From: Parvularcula sp039818345
Lineage (GTDB): Bacteria; Pseudomonadota; Alphaproteobacteria; Caulobacterales; Parvularculaceae
NCBI GenBank assembly: GCA_039818345.1
Contig: JBCBUC010000007.1
Coordinates: 1-64,000 of the forward strand
Length of the DNA: 64,000 bases
Direction of reading: 5' to 3'
Shown here: positions 25,176-34,710 of the stretch, one piece after another
Layout of the letters: the number at the start of each line of letters is the position of its first letter
How positions within the stretch are numbered: the stretch's first letter is position 1
Position numbers and translations under genes: made by a program
The notes under the pieces: generated by a model
Databases searched by the model: none
What the model was told of the DNA's origin: nothing
Seen by the model: the letters and a program-made list of their open reading frames with translations, nothing else

Positions 25176-26419
25176 GCCCACACCCCAAGAGCGCGCAAAA
25201 CGCCCCTCATTCCTAACCCAAGCGCCACAAGCGCGACAATTGATCCTGCGATATTGGTCGCCCAATTGTTCACATATGGACCGAGTAAGGATTTTTTATT
25301 CATCACGACAAGGAGAAAAAAAGTGACTAGAGGAAGGAGCATCCCGTTAGCGGCTTGCGCCACCAAAATGAGGGTGACGGGCCGAAGCCCAAGAAGCGAG
25401 ATACCGGCACCGATGACGAGAATTGATAAGCTAACGATACGGAATATCCGCCGTTGGACAGCGGAATCGGTGGAGGGGAAAATTTCGGCCATCGCGTAAC
25501 CCGTCGCCATCGGTGCCGTGATCGCTGATGTCAGCCCCGCTGCAAGAAGACCAAATCCGATCACAAATCTCGCTGATGGGCCGAATGTAGGCTCGAGCGC
25601 CGCCGCCATATCGGCCGCAGAGGAGACTTCAAGGCCCTTTCCAAAAAGGCTTGTGGCCGCTGCCGACAAGATCAGGATGGAGATTAGGCCTCCAAGTCCG
25701 ACCGAAACGACGGTGTCCCGACGCGCCATTGTCACGCCTCCCTCATGTTGCCACCGTTCCTTCGCAGCGGCAGCATGAAGAAACAGGTTATAGGGAACAA
25801 TCGTCGTCCCTATCAGAGCGATAGCCGTTAGTGTGCCGCCCTTTGGAACGCGCGGCTCAAGGCCTTCAAGCAATGCCCCCCATGTTGGTTGGATGATGAT
25901 AGCGCTAGCCACGAAGGCGACACTCATCATTAGAACAAGGACGATCAGCAGTGTCTCGATCGTCCGATAGCGGCCAAACCACAGAGCACTGCCAGCGAAG
26001 AGAGCGATTCCGAGTGGCCACACAGCACGCGGCACGGTCTGTGATCCGACCACTGCTTGCCCGCCCAGAGTTGCGCCCGCGATGTTGCCGCCTTCATAAG
26101 CCGCGTTACCAATCATGAGAGCAGTAAAGACCAGCCCTGCGATCGCGATTTTGCTCCAACGTGGGCCTGCCGCCGCCATGAGTGCCTCGCCCAGCCCAAG
26201 CTTTGCGCCAGCGCCCAACCGCCCAGCCATCTCTTGCAAAATGATGGTTGCGACCGTTGCGAAGATCAGCGCCCAGAGAAGCGCATAGCCGAAATTCGCG
26301 CCGGCAAGCGTGCATGCGGTCACCGTGCCGGGACCGACAAAGGCTGCTGCGACAAGGGCTCCTGGACCAATAGGTAGACGCATGATCGCTAGATTGCGGT
26401 GTCGCGGTGGTCTGGTCAA
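25172..26419 (-). CDS. NRAMP-like transporter lacking canonical metal ligands
   Basis: Integral membrane protein of 415 residues with about 11 hydrophobic helices and the NRAMP fold order. The TM1 signature that is DPGN in metal-carrying NRAMPs reads GPGT (29-32), and the TM6 MPH reads VPY (208-210), although the following NLFLHAA is kept. Asp, Asn, Met and His ligands for Mn/Fe are thus absent. The gene is sandwiched between a 2-oxoglutarate oxygenase and pxpA with 4-bp overlaps on both sides; Bacillus subtilis ycsG near ycsF and kipI is a comparable arrangement. It may import the oxoprolinase substrate. TTG start gives a TTGA overlap; ATG 26383 is an alternative. Confidence 0.82.
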   Translation of the reverse strand: MTRPPRHRNLAIMRLPIGPGALVAAAFVGPGTVTACTLAGANFGYALLWALIFATVATIILQEMAGRLGAGAKLGLGEALMAAAGPRWSKIAIAGLVFTALMIGNAAYEGGNIAGATLGGQAVVGSQTVPRAVWPLGIALFAGSALWFGRYRTIETLLIVLVLMMSVAFVASAIIIQPTWGALLEGLEPRVPKGGTLTAIALIGTTIVPYNLFLHAAAAKERWQHEGGVTMARRDTVVSVGLGGLISILILSAAATSLFGKGLEVSSAADMAAALEPTFGPSARFVIGFGLLAAGLTSAITAPMATGYAMAEIFPSTDSAVQRRIFRIVSLSILVIGAGISLLGLRPVTLILVAQAANGMLLPLVTFFLLVVMNKKSLLGPYVNNWATNIAGSIVALVALGLGMRGVLRALGVWA

Positions 26420-27360
26420 ACCGCAGGCGGATCGGAGATCACACCGTTCTCTTTCAACCGTTCGAGCAGATAGGCCCCTGCGTTGATCGGCGGGTATTTC
26501 TCGCCCTCACCAATGCAAGTGGGAAGGCAGGTCAGCGGTGTGTCGGCCGCAAGATGCATAAAGAACGGCATCGAGTATCGGCTCACATTCGGCCCCTTCG
26601 GGTTTACCACGCGGTGGGTGGTCGAGGGGAGCATATTATTGGTGAGGCGGGCCATCATATCGCCTGTATCGACGATGAGATCGCCCGGGTCACTATCGAT
26701 CGGCAACCAGGTCCCATCTCGGTCGAGAAGCTCCAACCCGGCGCCTTGGGCCGCCACGAGAATAGTGATGAGATTGATATCTTCATGCGCCGCAGCACGA
26801 AGCGCCATCGGATCGGCACCCTCCGGAACCGGAGGATAGTGGAGGAGTCGCAACACGGAGTCCCCTTCCGCGACACGGGCCGCAAAATAGTCAGTAGCGA
26901 CACCAAGCTGGAAAGTGAGGGCTTCGAGTAAGTCTTCACCCACTTGATGGAGGCCGGCAAAAAGATCCGTTAGTATTTTTTGAAAGCCGCGAGGGTGATC
27001 AGGCCACACATTTTTTGTGTTGAGGCTGCTACGAACCTCACGGTCTGGACCGATGTGCCAGAACTCCTTCAGGTCTGGTGTGTTGCTGTCCTTCGCCTTC
27101 TCGATGCCGAAGGGCGTGTAACCACGATGACCATCCGGTGTTCTATAACGCCGTTTCACGTCATCGGGGAGCGCAAAGAGTTCCGCCACCAGCTGATAGG
27201 ACTGATCCAGCAGACTTTGCGAAATCCCGTGGTCCCGGATGACCACGAAACCGAAGCGTTGGAACGCACCGAACAGTTGATCACTAAAGAGCTGCCGTTG
27301 ATCTTGGTCGCCGCGTTGAAAATCGCTGAGACAAAGAACTGGCACCTGTTCGTGGATCAT
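26416..27360 (-). CDS. 2-oxoglutarate/Fe(II) oxygenase, isopenicillin-N-synthase-like
   Basis: Cytoplasmic non-haem iron oxygenase of 314 residues. The N-terminal DIOX_N part (FGFVVIRDHGIS) and C-terminal double-stranded beta helix are present. Iron ligands are H192-x-D194 and H249; the 2-oxoglutarate-binding R-x-S is R261-Y-S263. RYRTPDGHRGYTPFG is typical of the subfamily. Its stop overlaps the NRAMP-like start by 4 bp, and nupC lies 20 bp upstream. Family members hydroxylate or ring-close amino acids, peptides and pyrimidines. The neighbours (nucleoside uptake, lactam hydrolysis) make a pyrimidine- or lactam-related substrate possible, but this is inference. Confidence 0.88.
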   Translation of the reverse strand: MIHEQVPVLCLSDFQRGDQDQRQLFSDQLFGAFQRFGFVVIRDHGISQSLLDQSYQLVAELFALPDDVKRRYRTPDGHRGYTPFGIEKAKDSNTPDLKEFWHIGPDREVRSSLNTKNVWPDHPRGFQKILTDLFAGLHQVGEDLLEALTFQLGVATDYFAARVAEGDSVLRLLHYPPVPEGADPMALRAAAHEDINLITILVAAQGAGLELLDRDGTWLPIDSDPGDLIVDTGDMMARLTNNMLPSTTHRVVNPKGPNVSRYSMPFFMHLAADTPLTCLPTCIGEGEKYPPINAGAYLLERLKENGVISDPPAV

Positions 27361-27380
27361 GGGGTCGCTCCGTTCTCCGA

Positions 27381-28643
27381 TTAAAGGCTAAACAGGATTC
27401 CTGCGATTGCAGCGCTCATTAAATTTGAAAATGAGGCGGCCGCGACTGCCCGTACACCCATCCGCGCAATCGCGTCGCGGTATTGGGGGGCGAGGGTGCC
27501 AAGACCGCCAAGCAAGATCGCGATCGAGCTCACATTGGCAAATCCGCAGAGCGCAAAGGTGACCACCAATGCCGTCTTGGGGGAGAAGGTGTCGAGCTGT
27601 TCCGACAAACTCAGATAGGCGATGAATTCATTAGCGATCAGCTTTTCGCCAAATATCCCACCGGCGGCAATCGCCTCACCCGGAGCGGCGCCGATAGCGA
27701 CCATCACGGGTGCGAAGATAAAGCCCAAGATCATTTGGATCGACAGGTTTTCAAGACCAAACAACCCGCCGATCCAACCGACGATCCCGTTGGCGAGGGC
27801 AATGAGGGCGACAAAGGCAAGCAGCATCGCGCCGATCTTGGCGGCCAGAACCAAGCCGCTTTCTGCACCGACCGCAGCAGCCATGATAACGTTCGCATAG
27901 CGACTTTTTTCGTCTGGCTCACTGCTCCCGGTGAGGCTCGGTGCGCTGACGGCGTCGTTTGGTATTGGGGCGGCTTCCGCATTTTTTGCTTCGGGGAAGA
28001 AGAGATGGCCCATGAGAAGACCACCGGGTGCGGACATAAAGCTTGCCGCGACCAATTGTTCGACCGGGATGCCCATTGTCGCATAGGCGGCCAAAACCGT
28101 ACCCGACACAGAAGCCATGCCCGACACCATGATTGCAAAGATCTGGGCTTGAGTCGCGCCTTTCAAATAGGGACGCAACGTCAGCGGCGACTCCGCTTGG
28201 CTGATGAAAATATTAGCGATGGCGTTGAGCGATTCAAGAGGGCGCAGACCAACCAATCGGCGTAGGATCCAACCACCGATCTCGACCACGCGTTGCATGA
28301 CTTGAAGATGATAGAGAACCGCCATCAGTGACGAGAAGAATACGATAATAGGCAATACACTGATGAAAAAACTTACCTCGTCAGGCGGTGGTTGCAGGTC
28401 ACCAAAGACCATATCCACGCCGAATTGTGTGTATCCAAGCAGCACCAAGACTTGATCAGATAGCGCCTGCAAACCAGCCTGGCCGGCTGGTAGGCGCAAA
28501 ACGAGCACCGCAATCGCTAATTGAAGCGCGAATGCACGGAGCACCACCAATGGCCTAATGGCTCGCCGATTGGCCGAAAACAGAACAGCAAATCCGAGAA
28601 GCGCAGCCATGCCCACCAAACCGGTGGCAGCGGAATCCATCAT
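27381..28643 (-). CDS. Concentrative nucleoside transporter (NupC/CNT family)
   Basis: Inner-membrane symporter of 420 residues moving nucleosides with H+ or Na+. The order of hydrophobic helices and the segments SQAESPLTLRPYLKG, SGMASVSGTVLAAYA, APGGLLMGHLFFPE and CGFANVSSIAILLGGLG are characteristic. A hydrophilic insert (about residues 220-245) is seen. It lies 58 bp after udk and 20 bp before the 2-oxoglutarate oxygenase gene. Works with uridine kinase in pyrimidine salvage. Confidence 0.92.
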   Translation of the reverse strand: MMDSAATGLVGMAALLGFAVLFSANRRAIRPLVVLRAFALQLAIAVLVLRLPAGQAGLQALSDQVLVLLGYTQFGVDMVFGDLQPPPDEVSFFISVLPIIVFFSSLMAVLYHLQVMQRVVEIGGWILRRLVGLRPLESLNAIANIFISQAESPLTLRPYLKGATQAQIFAIMVSGMASVSGTVLAAYATMGIPVEQLVAASFMSAPGGLLMGHLFFPEAKNAEAAPIPNDAVSAPSLTGSSEPDEKSRYANVIMAAAVGAESGLVLAAKIGAMLLAFVALIALANGIVGWIGGLFGLENLSIQMILGFIFAPVMVAIGAAPGEAIAAGGIFGEKLIANEFIAYLSLSEQLDTFSPKTALVVTFALCGFANVSSIAILLGGLGTLAPQYRDAIARMGVRAVAAASFSNLMSAAIAGILFSL

Positions 28644-28701
28644 GATAGAGAAGAGCCGTATACGGTGAGTAGGGTGGCTGCGATTGGACTGGAGTAGGGG
28701 G

Positions 28702-29361
28702 TCATAGCGCAGCCCTTGCGGTCGGAACGTCGTGACCTTTCAACTCGGCAAGGATTGAGTCAACCAACGCGTCGGTCGAGGAGCAGTACCGTTCCTGTGC
28801 GATCACCAGATGCGCATGCGTTTTCGATGGGCTCACGAATTGATTGTGCATCGGCGCGACGGTTTGTTCAAACTGTTGGCGAACACTTTCCTCGCTCCGG
28901 CCCCGCTGTTCGAGATCACGCGTGATCCGACGTTCTAGCCGGATATGTTCGTTGCACTCGATGTAACAGGACAGATCATAAAGCTCCCGCAGCTGGGGGT
29001 CATGAAGGAGAAGATGGCCTTCCAACACAATAAACGGTTTGGGCGTGATCGCCTCGGTATGTTCTTGACGTCGATGGGCCGCGAAGTCGTAGATCGGCGC
29101 TTGGATCGACTGTCCCTGTTTCAGTGCCGCGACGTGTTGCTCAAAAAGGGTAAGGTCGAGTGCCTCTGGATGATCAAAATTGGGCAAGTCCATCTGCGTA
29201 TCATTCTTGATACGAACGGGTTTATAGTACCGATCAAGCTGAAGATAGACGCTATCCGTTGTGCCCAAGCGTTCGTGGATGAGGCGAGATAGGATTGTCT
29301 TGCCCGAACAGCTGCCGCCAGCGATCGCAAGGACCAGCGGCTCGAGGGTTTCATCGATCAT
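28702..29361 (-). CDS. udk: Uridine kinase
   Basis: A 219-residue P-loop kinase making UMP/CMP from uridine/cytidine. Walker A is AGGSCSGKT near residue 13; LQLDRYYKP, NFDHPEALD and IVLEGHLLLHD are typical of uridine kinase. ATG 29361 is chosen because it places the P-loop near the N-terminus as in homologues; the 42-residue upstream extension looks non-homologous. First gene of the minus-strand run with the nucleoside transporter. The divergent kef-type gene begins 184 bp away. Confidence 0.87.
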   Translation of the reverse strand: MIDETLEPLVLAIAGGSCSGKTILSRLIHERLGTTDSVYLQLDRYYKPVRIKNDTQMDLPNFDHPEALDLTLFEQHVAALKQGQSIQAPIYDFAAHRRQEHTEAITPKPFIVLEGHLLLHDPQLRELYDLSCYIECNEHIRLERRITRDLEQRGRSEESVRQQFEQTVAPMHNQFVSPSKTHAHLVIAQERYCSSTDALVDSILAELKGHDVPTARAAL

Positions 29362-29545
29362 CGCGCAATGCCTCAAAACGATCTCAAACGCGAAAGTGTG
29401 TGTAGTGGATCCGATCGGTGCCCGCAAACACTCGGGGAGGCCTTGGTCACCTAAGCGCCTGCCTATCCGTGTGCGGAGGCCGGACATTCATCGGATTTGC
29501 GCTATATATTATGACGTTAGAACTGCTTGCGTTGGGTAGAGTGCC

Positions 29546-31429
29546 ATGACCGATGTCTTTTTGATTTCCTTCATCTTTCTCGCGGCGGGTGTGTTCGCGG
29601 TTCCGATCGCGGCGCGCCTCGGTTTGGGGTCGGTGCTTGGCTATTTGATCGCTGGTATTGCGATCAGCCCCCTTTTGCGGGCCCTCGGCGTCGATGTCGT
29701 GGCGGTCCAACATTTCGCCGAATTTGGTGTGGTGATGATGCTGTTCCTGGTGGGGCTGGAGCTCGAGCCGCCAGTTCTTTGGTCGATGCGCGGGCGGCTC
29801 ATCGGGCTTGGGGGAGGCCAGGTGCTGCTGAGTGCTTCTGCAATCGCTGGTGTCGCCTATCTCTTTAATCTGCCCTGGCAAACAGCACTGGCGATTGGTT
29901 TCATTCTAGCACTGTCATCGACCGCGATCGTGCTTCAAACCCTTAACGAAAAAGGACTGATGCGGAGTGATGGCGGGCAGGCGAGTTTCTCTGTTCTGTT
30001 GTTCCAAGATATCGCGGTCATCCCCATTCTTGCCTTTCTCCCTCTCCTCGCCTTGCCGGTTCTTGGCGAACACGGCCCGGATCACAACACGCATGATGCC
30101 GCCCATGGTGCGGGTGCTGAGGGTGCGCACGGAGCGACGCTCAGCTTGGTGGACGGCCTTGCGGGTTGGCACGCTGGGCTCGTGACCTTTGGTGCAATCG
30201 TCGCTGTATTGGTCGGCGGGAGTGTTCTCACAAGACCACTGTTCCGGCTTGTCGCGGCTGCGCGGCTCCGCGAGCTTTTCACCGCTGCCGCACTTCTCAT
30301 CGTTATCTCGATCGCACTTTTAATGTCCTTGGTTGGGTTATCGCCTGCGCTGGGCACGTTTCTAGCCGGCGTGGTGCTCGCGAACAGTGAGTATCGCCAC
30401 GAGCTTGAGGCCGATATCGATCCGTTCCGCGGTCTTCTTCTTGGCCTCTTTTTCATTACCGTTGGTGCCGGGATTAATTTCGGCCTTCTTGCTGAGAATG
30501 TTGGTCTGGTCTTGACCCTGGCCATTGGGGTGATGGTGCTGAAGGCGATGATACTCTTTGTTCTGGCTCGGCTGTTCGGTGTTGCGGGAATTGATAAGTG
30601 GCTTTTTGGTCTCGGCCTGTCGCAAGCCGGTGAGTTTGGGTTCGTGCTCGTGTCCTTCGCGCTCGCGAGCAAGGTGTTGCCGACGGAAACGGCTAGTCTC
30701 TTGCAGCTCGTCATTGCTCTGACAATGCTGGCGACACCAGGACTTTTTATCCTTTACGATAAAGTGGTCGCCAAACGTGGTGCAGATGAGCAGGAGCTCC
30801 AGGCTGATGAGATTGACACCAAGTCGTCGGTGATTGTTGCGGGCTGCGGCCGTATGGGCGCGATTATCCAGAATATGGTGGATACGGCGGGCTTTGATAC
30901 CACCGTGATCGACTACAACTCCGGTCAACTTGAGGCGATGCGGAAGATTGGTTTTCGCGTCTTTTTCGGCGATGCCACGCGGCCAGACTTGTTGAACGCA
31001 GCGGGCATCGCGACAGCGAAGGTGGTCATTGTCGCGATTGATGGGAAAGAACAGATCACCAACCTGACGCGTTACATCGTGCAGAATTATCCTCGGGTGC
31101 ATGTTATTGCTCGGGCGGTCGACCGATCGCACGTCTACGAATTATGGGGTGCTGGGTGCCGAGATATTATTCGTGAGACGTATGACAGTTCATTGCGTAT
31201 TACGCGTTCAGCCTACGAAGCGCTAGGTATCCCTCGCGATAAAGCAGAACGCGTTGTTCGTGAACTCGAGGCAGTGGATCGCCGGGTGCTTCGTGCGGTC
31301 GCTGATCATGTCAAGCCAGGAGTTATCTGGCATCAAAACGAAGAGTTGGTCGATGCACTTAATAAAGTCCGTGGCCCTTGGACTGAAGAAGCAAAAGTCC
31401 GTGTTCAGGAGATATTGCAGGAGCACTGA
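29546..31429 (+). CDS. Kef-type K+/H+ antiporter (CPA2) with TrkA-N domain
   Basis: Membrane antiporter of 627 residues. Residues 1-400 hold 12-13 hydrophobic helices of the Na_H_Exchanger fold (MLFLVGLELEPPVLWSM, FILALSSTAIVLQTLNEKGLM, AGVVLANSEYRHELEADIDPFRGLLLGLFF). A cytoplasmic TrkA-N/RCK domain follows (from about 425: VIVAGCGRMGAIIQNM and FGDATRPDLLNAAGI). It resembles KefB/KefC or YbaL. A His-rich loop (about residues 180-195) is unusual. It probably guards pH or K+ balance during electrophile stress. No KefF/KefG partner is adjacent. Confidence 0.9.
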   Translation: MTDVFLISFIFLAAGVFAVPIAARLGLGSVLGYLIAGIAISPLLRALGVDVVAVQHFAEFGVVMMLFLVGLELEPPVLWSMRGRLIGLGGGQVLLSASAIAGVAYLFNLPWQTALAIGFILALSSTAIVLQTLNEKGLMRSDGGQASFSVLLFQDIAVIPILAFLPLLALPVLGEHGPDHNTHDAAHGAGAEGAHGATLSLVDGLAGWHAGLVTFGAIVAVLVGGSVLTRPLFRLVAAARLRELFTAAALLIVISIALLMSLVGLSPALGTFLAGVVLANSEYRHELEADIDPFRGLLLGLFFITVGAGINFGLLAENVGLVLTLAIGVMVLKAMILFVLARLFGVAGIDKWLFGLGLSQAGEFGFVLVSFALASKVLPTETASLLQLVIALTMLATPGLFILYDKVVAKRGADEQELQADEIDTKSSVIVAGCGRMGAIIQNMVDTAGFDTTVIDYNSGQLEAMRKIGFRVFFGDATRPDLLNAAGIATAKVVIVAIDGKEQITNLTRYIVQNYPRVHVIARAVDRSHVYELWGAGCRDIIRETYDSSLRITRSAYEALGIPRDKAERVVRELEAVDRRVLRAVADHVKPGVIWHQNEELVDALNKVRGPWTEEAKVRVQEILQEH

Positions 31430-31464
31430 TCAGCGAGTGATCGGGGCCGATATTGTGGTCCGTA

Positions 31465-34400
31465 TCAGTGGAAATCACGGCTTTTGGGGATGACCCGGAC
31501 ATGACGCGGATGGCGGTTGGCGTGCACTGTTTCGGGCACAGGCCGTTTGACCTCATCGGTGGGACAAAGCACGCCTTTAAGGGGATCATCGAGTGTATCT
31601 TCAGAGAGCAAGTTGATGTCCTGTGTGCGGTCAATCAACTTTTGAGCAACAATATGGCAGACATTATCCGCTCGTTGGACAGTTCCATGCACTTCGATAA
31701 TACGCGCACCCATCACAACAGGGCGGTAGCGCTGAAAAGTCTTTTGCCAAACCACAAGATTGGCAACCCCCGTTTCATCCTCAATGGTGATGAAAACAAC
31801 ACCATTCGCTGAACCAGGCCTTTGGCGTATCAGGACAAGCCCAACCGTTCGAATCCACCTTCCATTGGGTTTATTCACAGCCGTTCTGGTACTGAAGATA
31901 TTTTTTTCCTGATAATGCTGCCGAAGAAAACTGAGGGGGTGAGCTTTGAGAGAAAGCCGCGTGGTTTGGTAGTCTTGTACCACTTCTTCAGCGGGCGGCA
32001 TGGTCGGTAAAGAGACTTTTCCATCGTCATATTGCTCAGATCCTGCAAAAAGTGGCAAAGGTTGTTGGGTCGGCTCACCAAGTGTCGCCCACAGCGCCTC
32101 ACGCCGAGACATATGAACAGAACCAAAGGCGTCTGCGGCGGCTAAAAGTTCGATGGTCCGCCGTTCAAGACCCGCCCGGTAACGTAGGTCGGTGGGACTT
32201 TGATAGCCATGCCCTCTGCGGCCGACCAGTTGATGAATTTGATCCTTATGAAGGCCATCGATCTGTCGAAATCCAAGACGAACCGCAAAGGAGCCATCTT
32301 CTTGTTGCTCCATCAAGTTATCCCAATCAGAAGCATTCACATCGGCGGGTAAAACCTTGACGCCATGCTCCTGCGCATCACGGACGATTTGAGCCGGCGC
32401 GTAAAATCCCATCGGCTGGCTGTTGAGAAGAGCGGCGCAGAAAATGTCCGGATGGTGGCATTTAAGCCATGATGACACATAGACCAAAAGCGCGAAACTG
32501 GCTGCGTGGCTTTCTGGAAATCCGTACTCGCCAAAACCCTTCACCTGATCGAAACAGCGTTGCGCAAAAGCGCGTTCATACCCGCGACTGACCATCCGCT
32601 CGACCATCATGTCTTGGTAATTCTGGATTGTTCCCACCTTTCGGAATGTCGCCATAGCCCGGCGCAAACCATTGGCTTCATCCGGTGTGAACTTGGCCGC
32701 ATCAATCGATATTTGCATGGCCTGTTCTTGGAAAAGGGGAACACCGAGCGTTCGTTTGAGAATGGATTCCAACTCATCTGGCGGACCGTGCTGGGGGTCT
32801 GGGCTTGGATAATCAGCAACCTCGATTTTCTTCCGTCGCCGAAGGTAAGGGTGAACCATATCACCCTGAATAGGACCAGGGCGGACGATGGCGACCTCAA
32901 TCACAAGGTCATAAAATACCCGTGGTCGTAACCGTGGGAGCATATTCATCTGAGCACGGCTCTCTACCTGAAAAACGCCCAAACTATCGCCCTTACAGAG
33001 CATATCATAGGTATTTTCATCATCAGGAGGAATGGAGGCGAGGGTGTATGCCATCTCTTTATGCTCTTTGAGAAGAGAAAAAGCCTTCCGGATACAGGTG
33101 AGCATACCAAGAGCAAGGACATCGACTTTCATGATGCCGAGCGCATCGATATCGTCTTTGTCCCATTCAATAAATGTTCTATCCTCCATGGCGGCATTGC
33201 CGATCGGTACGGTGTCGACCAATGGGCCTTGCGTGAGCACAAATCCACCAACATGTTGGGAGAGGTGGCGCGGAAAACCAATCAGCTGGCGGATGAGGAT
33301 AAGCGCAAGCTGCAAAGTGGGATTCGCCGGGTCAAGACCTTTTTTGCGCATATCGTCTTCATTGACGTCACTGCCAAAGCTTCCCCACACAGTACCAGCG
33401 AGACTCGACGCGATATCTTGGCTGAGGCCCAACGCTTTACAGACTTCCCGAACGGCAGAGCGAGGCCGATAGCTGATCACCGTGGCGGTGAGTGCGGCGC
33501 GGTGACGTCCATACCGTTCGTAGACATATTGAATGACCTCTTCGCGGCGCTCGTGCTCAAAGTCGACATCAATATCAGGCGGCTCTTTTCGCTCACGCGA
33601 GAGGAAGCGTTCGAAAAGGAGGTTCGATGTTGCAGGATTGACTTCGGTAATACCAAGGCAAAAGCAAACAGCTGAGTTGGCGGCTGACCCTCGGCCTTGG
33701 CAGAGAATGTCTTGCTTCCGGGCCCAGGCGACAATGTCATGGACCGTCAAAAAATAAGGAGCAACACGGAGTTCATCAATCAGTTTCAATTCTTTTTTGA
33801 GCTGCTTTTCGAGCGATACAGAAAAGCCCTTTGGGTAACGCCATGAGGCACCTTGCCAAGTGAGATCTTCCAGATGCTGTTGGGGCGTTTTTCCGGGCGG
33901 TACCGGTTCATCAGGATACCGATAGGAGAGGTCATCCAACGAAAAACAGATCGCCTTAACGATATCCTGTGTTCTGGCGATCGCATCCTCATATCCTCGA
34001 AACAGCCGCACCATTTCGCTGGGTGGTTTGAGGTGGCGCTCTGCATGCGCCTCTAAAAGATATCCCGCTTTATCTATGGTGCAGCCTTCTTGAATGCATG
34101 CGAGAACATCCTGGAGGGGGCGGCGTTTGGCTGTGTGATAAAGAACACCATTCATGGCCACCAGGGGCGAGCCGCATCGCGCAGCGAGATCATGCAGCTG
34201 GCCAAGCCGCTCGCGGTTTCGTCCATGGTAAGAGTAAATCGCGCCAAGCCACACTCTGCCAGGCCACCAGCGGCTGAGTGTTGTAAGGTGATCTTGAAAA
34301 ACAGCATCAAGATTATGGGTGGGAAGAATGATGAACAACTGCCCCTCGCTGTGGTCCCGGATATCCTGCAAGGAGAAGCGGCATTCCCCTTTTTGTGTGT

Positions 34401-34710
34401 CTCCCATTTTGCCAAGTGAGAGCAGCCGAGAGAGGCGACCATAGGCTGCGCGGTCCTGGGGATAACAGAGGATTTCTGGTCCATCGCTAGGGACAAGCCG
34501 TGCACCAACAAGGAGGCGGAGGTCAGCGTCTTTCGCCGCGCTGTGAGCCCGGACGACCCCGGCTAACGTGTTACGGTCTGCAATCCCGATGGCAGACAGA
34601 CCAAGGCTTTTGGCCTGTTCGACCAATTCATGGGGGTGGGAAGCCCCTTCAAGGAAAGAAAAATTGGTGGTGATGCCCAGCTCAGCATAGAACGGCAGTG
34701 ATGTTATCAT
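31465..34710 (-). CDS. dnaE2: Error-prone DNA polymerase DnaE2 (ImuC)
   Basis: Translesion C-family polymerase of 1081 residues, SOS mutagenesis. The N-terminal PHP domain begins YAELGITTNFSFLEGASHP. The catalytic PDIDVDF acidic motif lies near residue 400, GRGSAANSAVCFCLGIT before it. The C-terminal OB fold (GLVLIRQRPGSANGVVFITIEDETG) is present. ATG 34710 overlaps the imuB stop (ATGA), preferred over a TTG/ATG eight codons upstream. Third gene of the imuA-imuB-dnaE2 operon. Confidence 0.95.
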   Translation of the reverse strand: MITSLPFYAELGITTNFSFLEGASHPHELVEQAKSLGLSAIGIADRNTLAGVVRAHSAAKDADLRLLVGARLVPSDGPEILCYPQDRAAYGRLSRLLSLGKMGDTQKGECRFSLQDIRDHSEGQLFIILPTHNLDAVFQDHLTTLSRWWPGRVWLGAIYSYHGRNRERLGQLHDLAARCGSPLVAMNGVLYHTAKRRPLQDVLACIQEGCTIDKAGYLLEAHAERHLKPPSEMVRLFRGYEDAIARTQDIVKAICFSLDDLSYRYPDEPVPPGKTPQQHLEDLTWQGASWRYPKGFSVSLEKQLKKELKLIDELRVAPYFLTVHDIVAWARKQDILCQGRGSAANSAVCFCLGITEVNPATSNLLFERFLSRERKEPPDIDVDFEHERREEVIQYVYERYGRHRAALTATVISYRPRSAVREVCKALGLSQDIASSLAGTVWGSFGSDVNEDDMRKKGLDPANPTLQLALILIRQLIGFPRHLSQHVGGFVLTQGPLVDTVPIGNAAMEDRTFIEWDKDDIDALGIMKVDVLALGMLTCIRKAFSLLKEHKEMAYTLASIPPDDENTYDMLCKGDSLGVFQVESRAQMNMLPRLRPRVFYDLVIEVAIVRPGPIQGDMVHPYLRRRKKIEVADYPSPDPQHGPPDELESILKRTLGVPLFQEQAMQISIDAAKFTPDEANGLRRAMATFRKVGTIQNYQDMMVERMVSRGYERAFAQRCFDQVKGFGEYGFPESHAASFALLVYVSSWLKCHHPDIFCAALLNSQPMGFYAPAQIVRDAQEHGVKVLPADVNASDWDNLMEQQEDGSFAVRLGFRQIDGLHKDQIHQLVGRRGHGYQSPTDLRYRAGLERRTIELLAAADAFGSVHMSRREALWATLGEPTQQPLPLFAGSEQYDDGKVSLPTMPPAEEVVQDYQTTRLSLKAHPLSFLRQHYQEKNIFSTRTAVNKPNGRWIRTVGLVLIRQRPGSANGVVFITIEDETGVANLVVWQKTFQRYRPVVMGARIIEVHGTVQRADNVCHIVAQKLIDRTQDINLLSEDTLDDPLKGVLCPTDEVKRPVPETVHANRHPRHVRVIPKSRDFH

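Noticed and set aside
27483..28265. 260-residue plus-strand ORF antisense to the nucleoside transporter
   Set aside because: Composition (Asp, Gly, Arg, His-rich, no hydrophobic core) is that of a reverse-strand shadow of a membrane protein gene.
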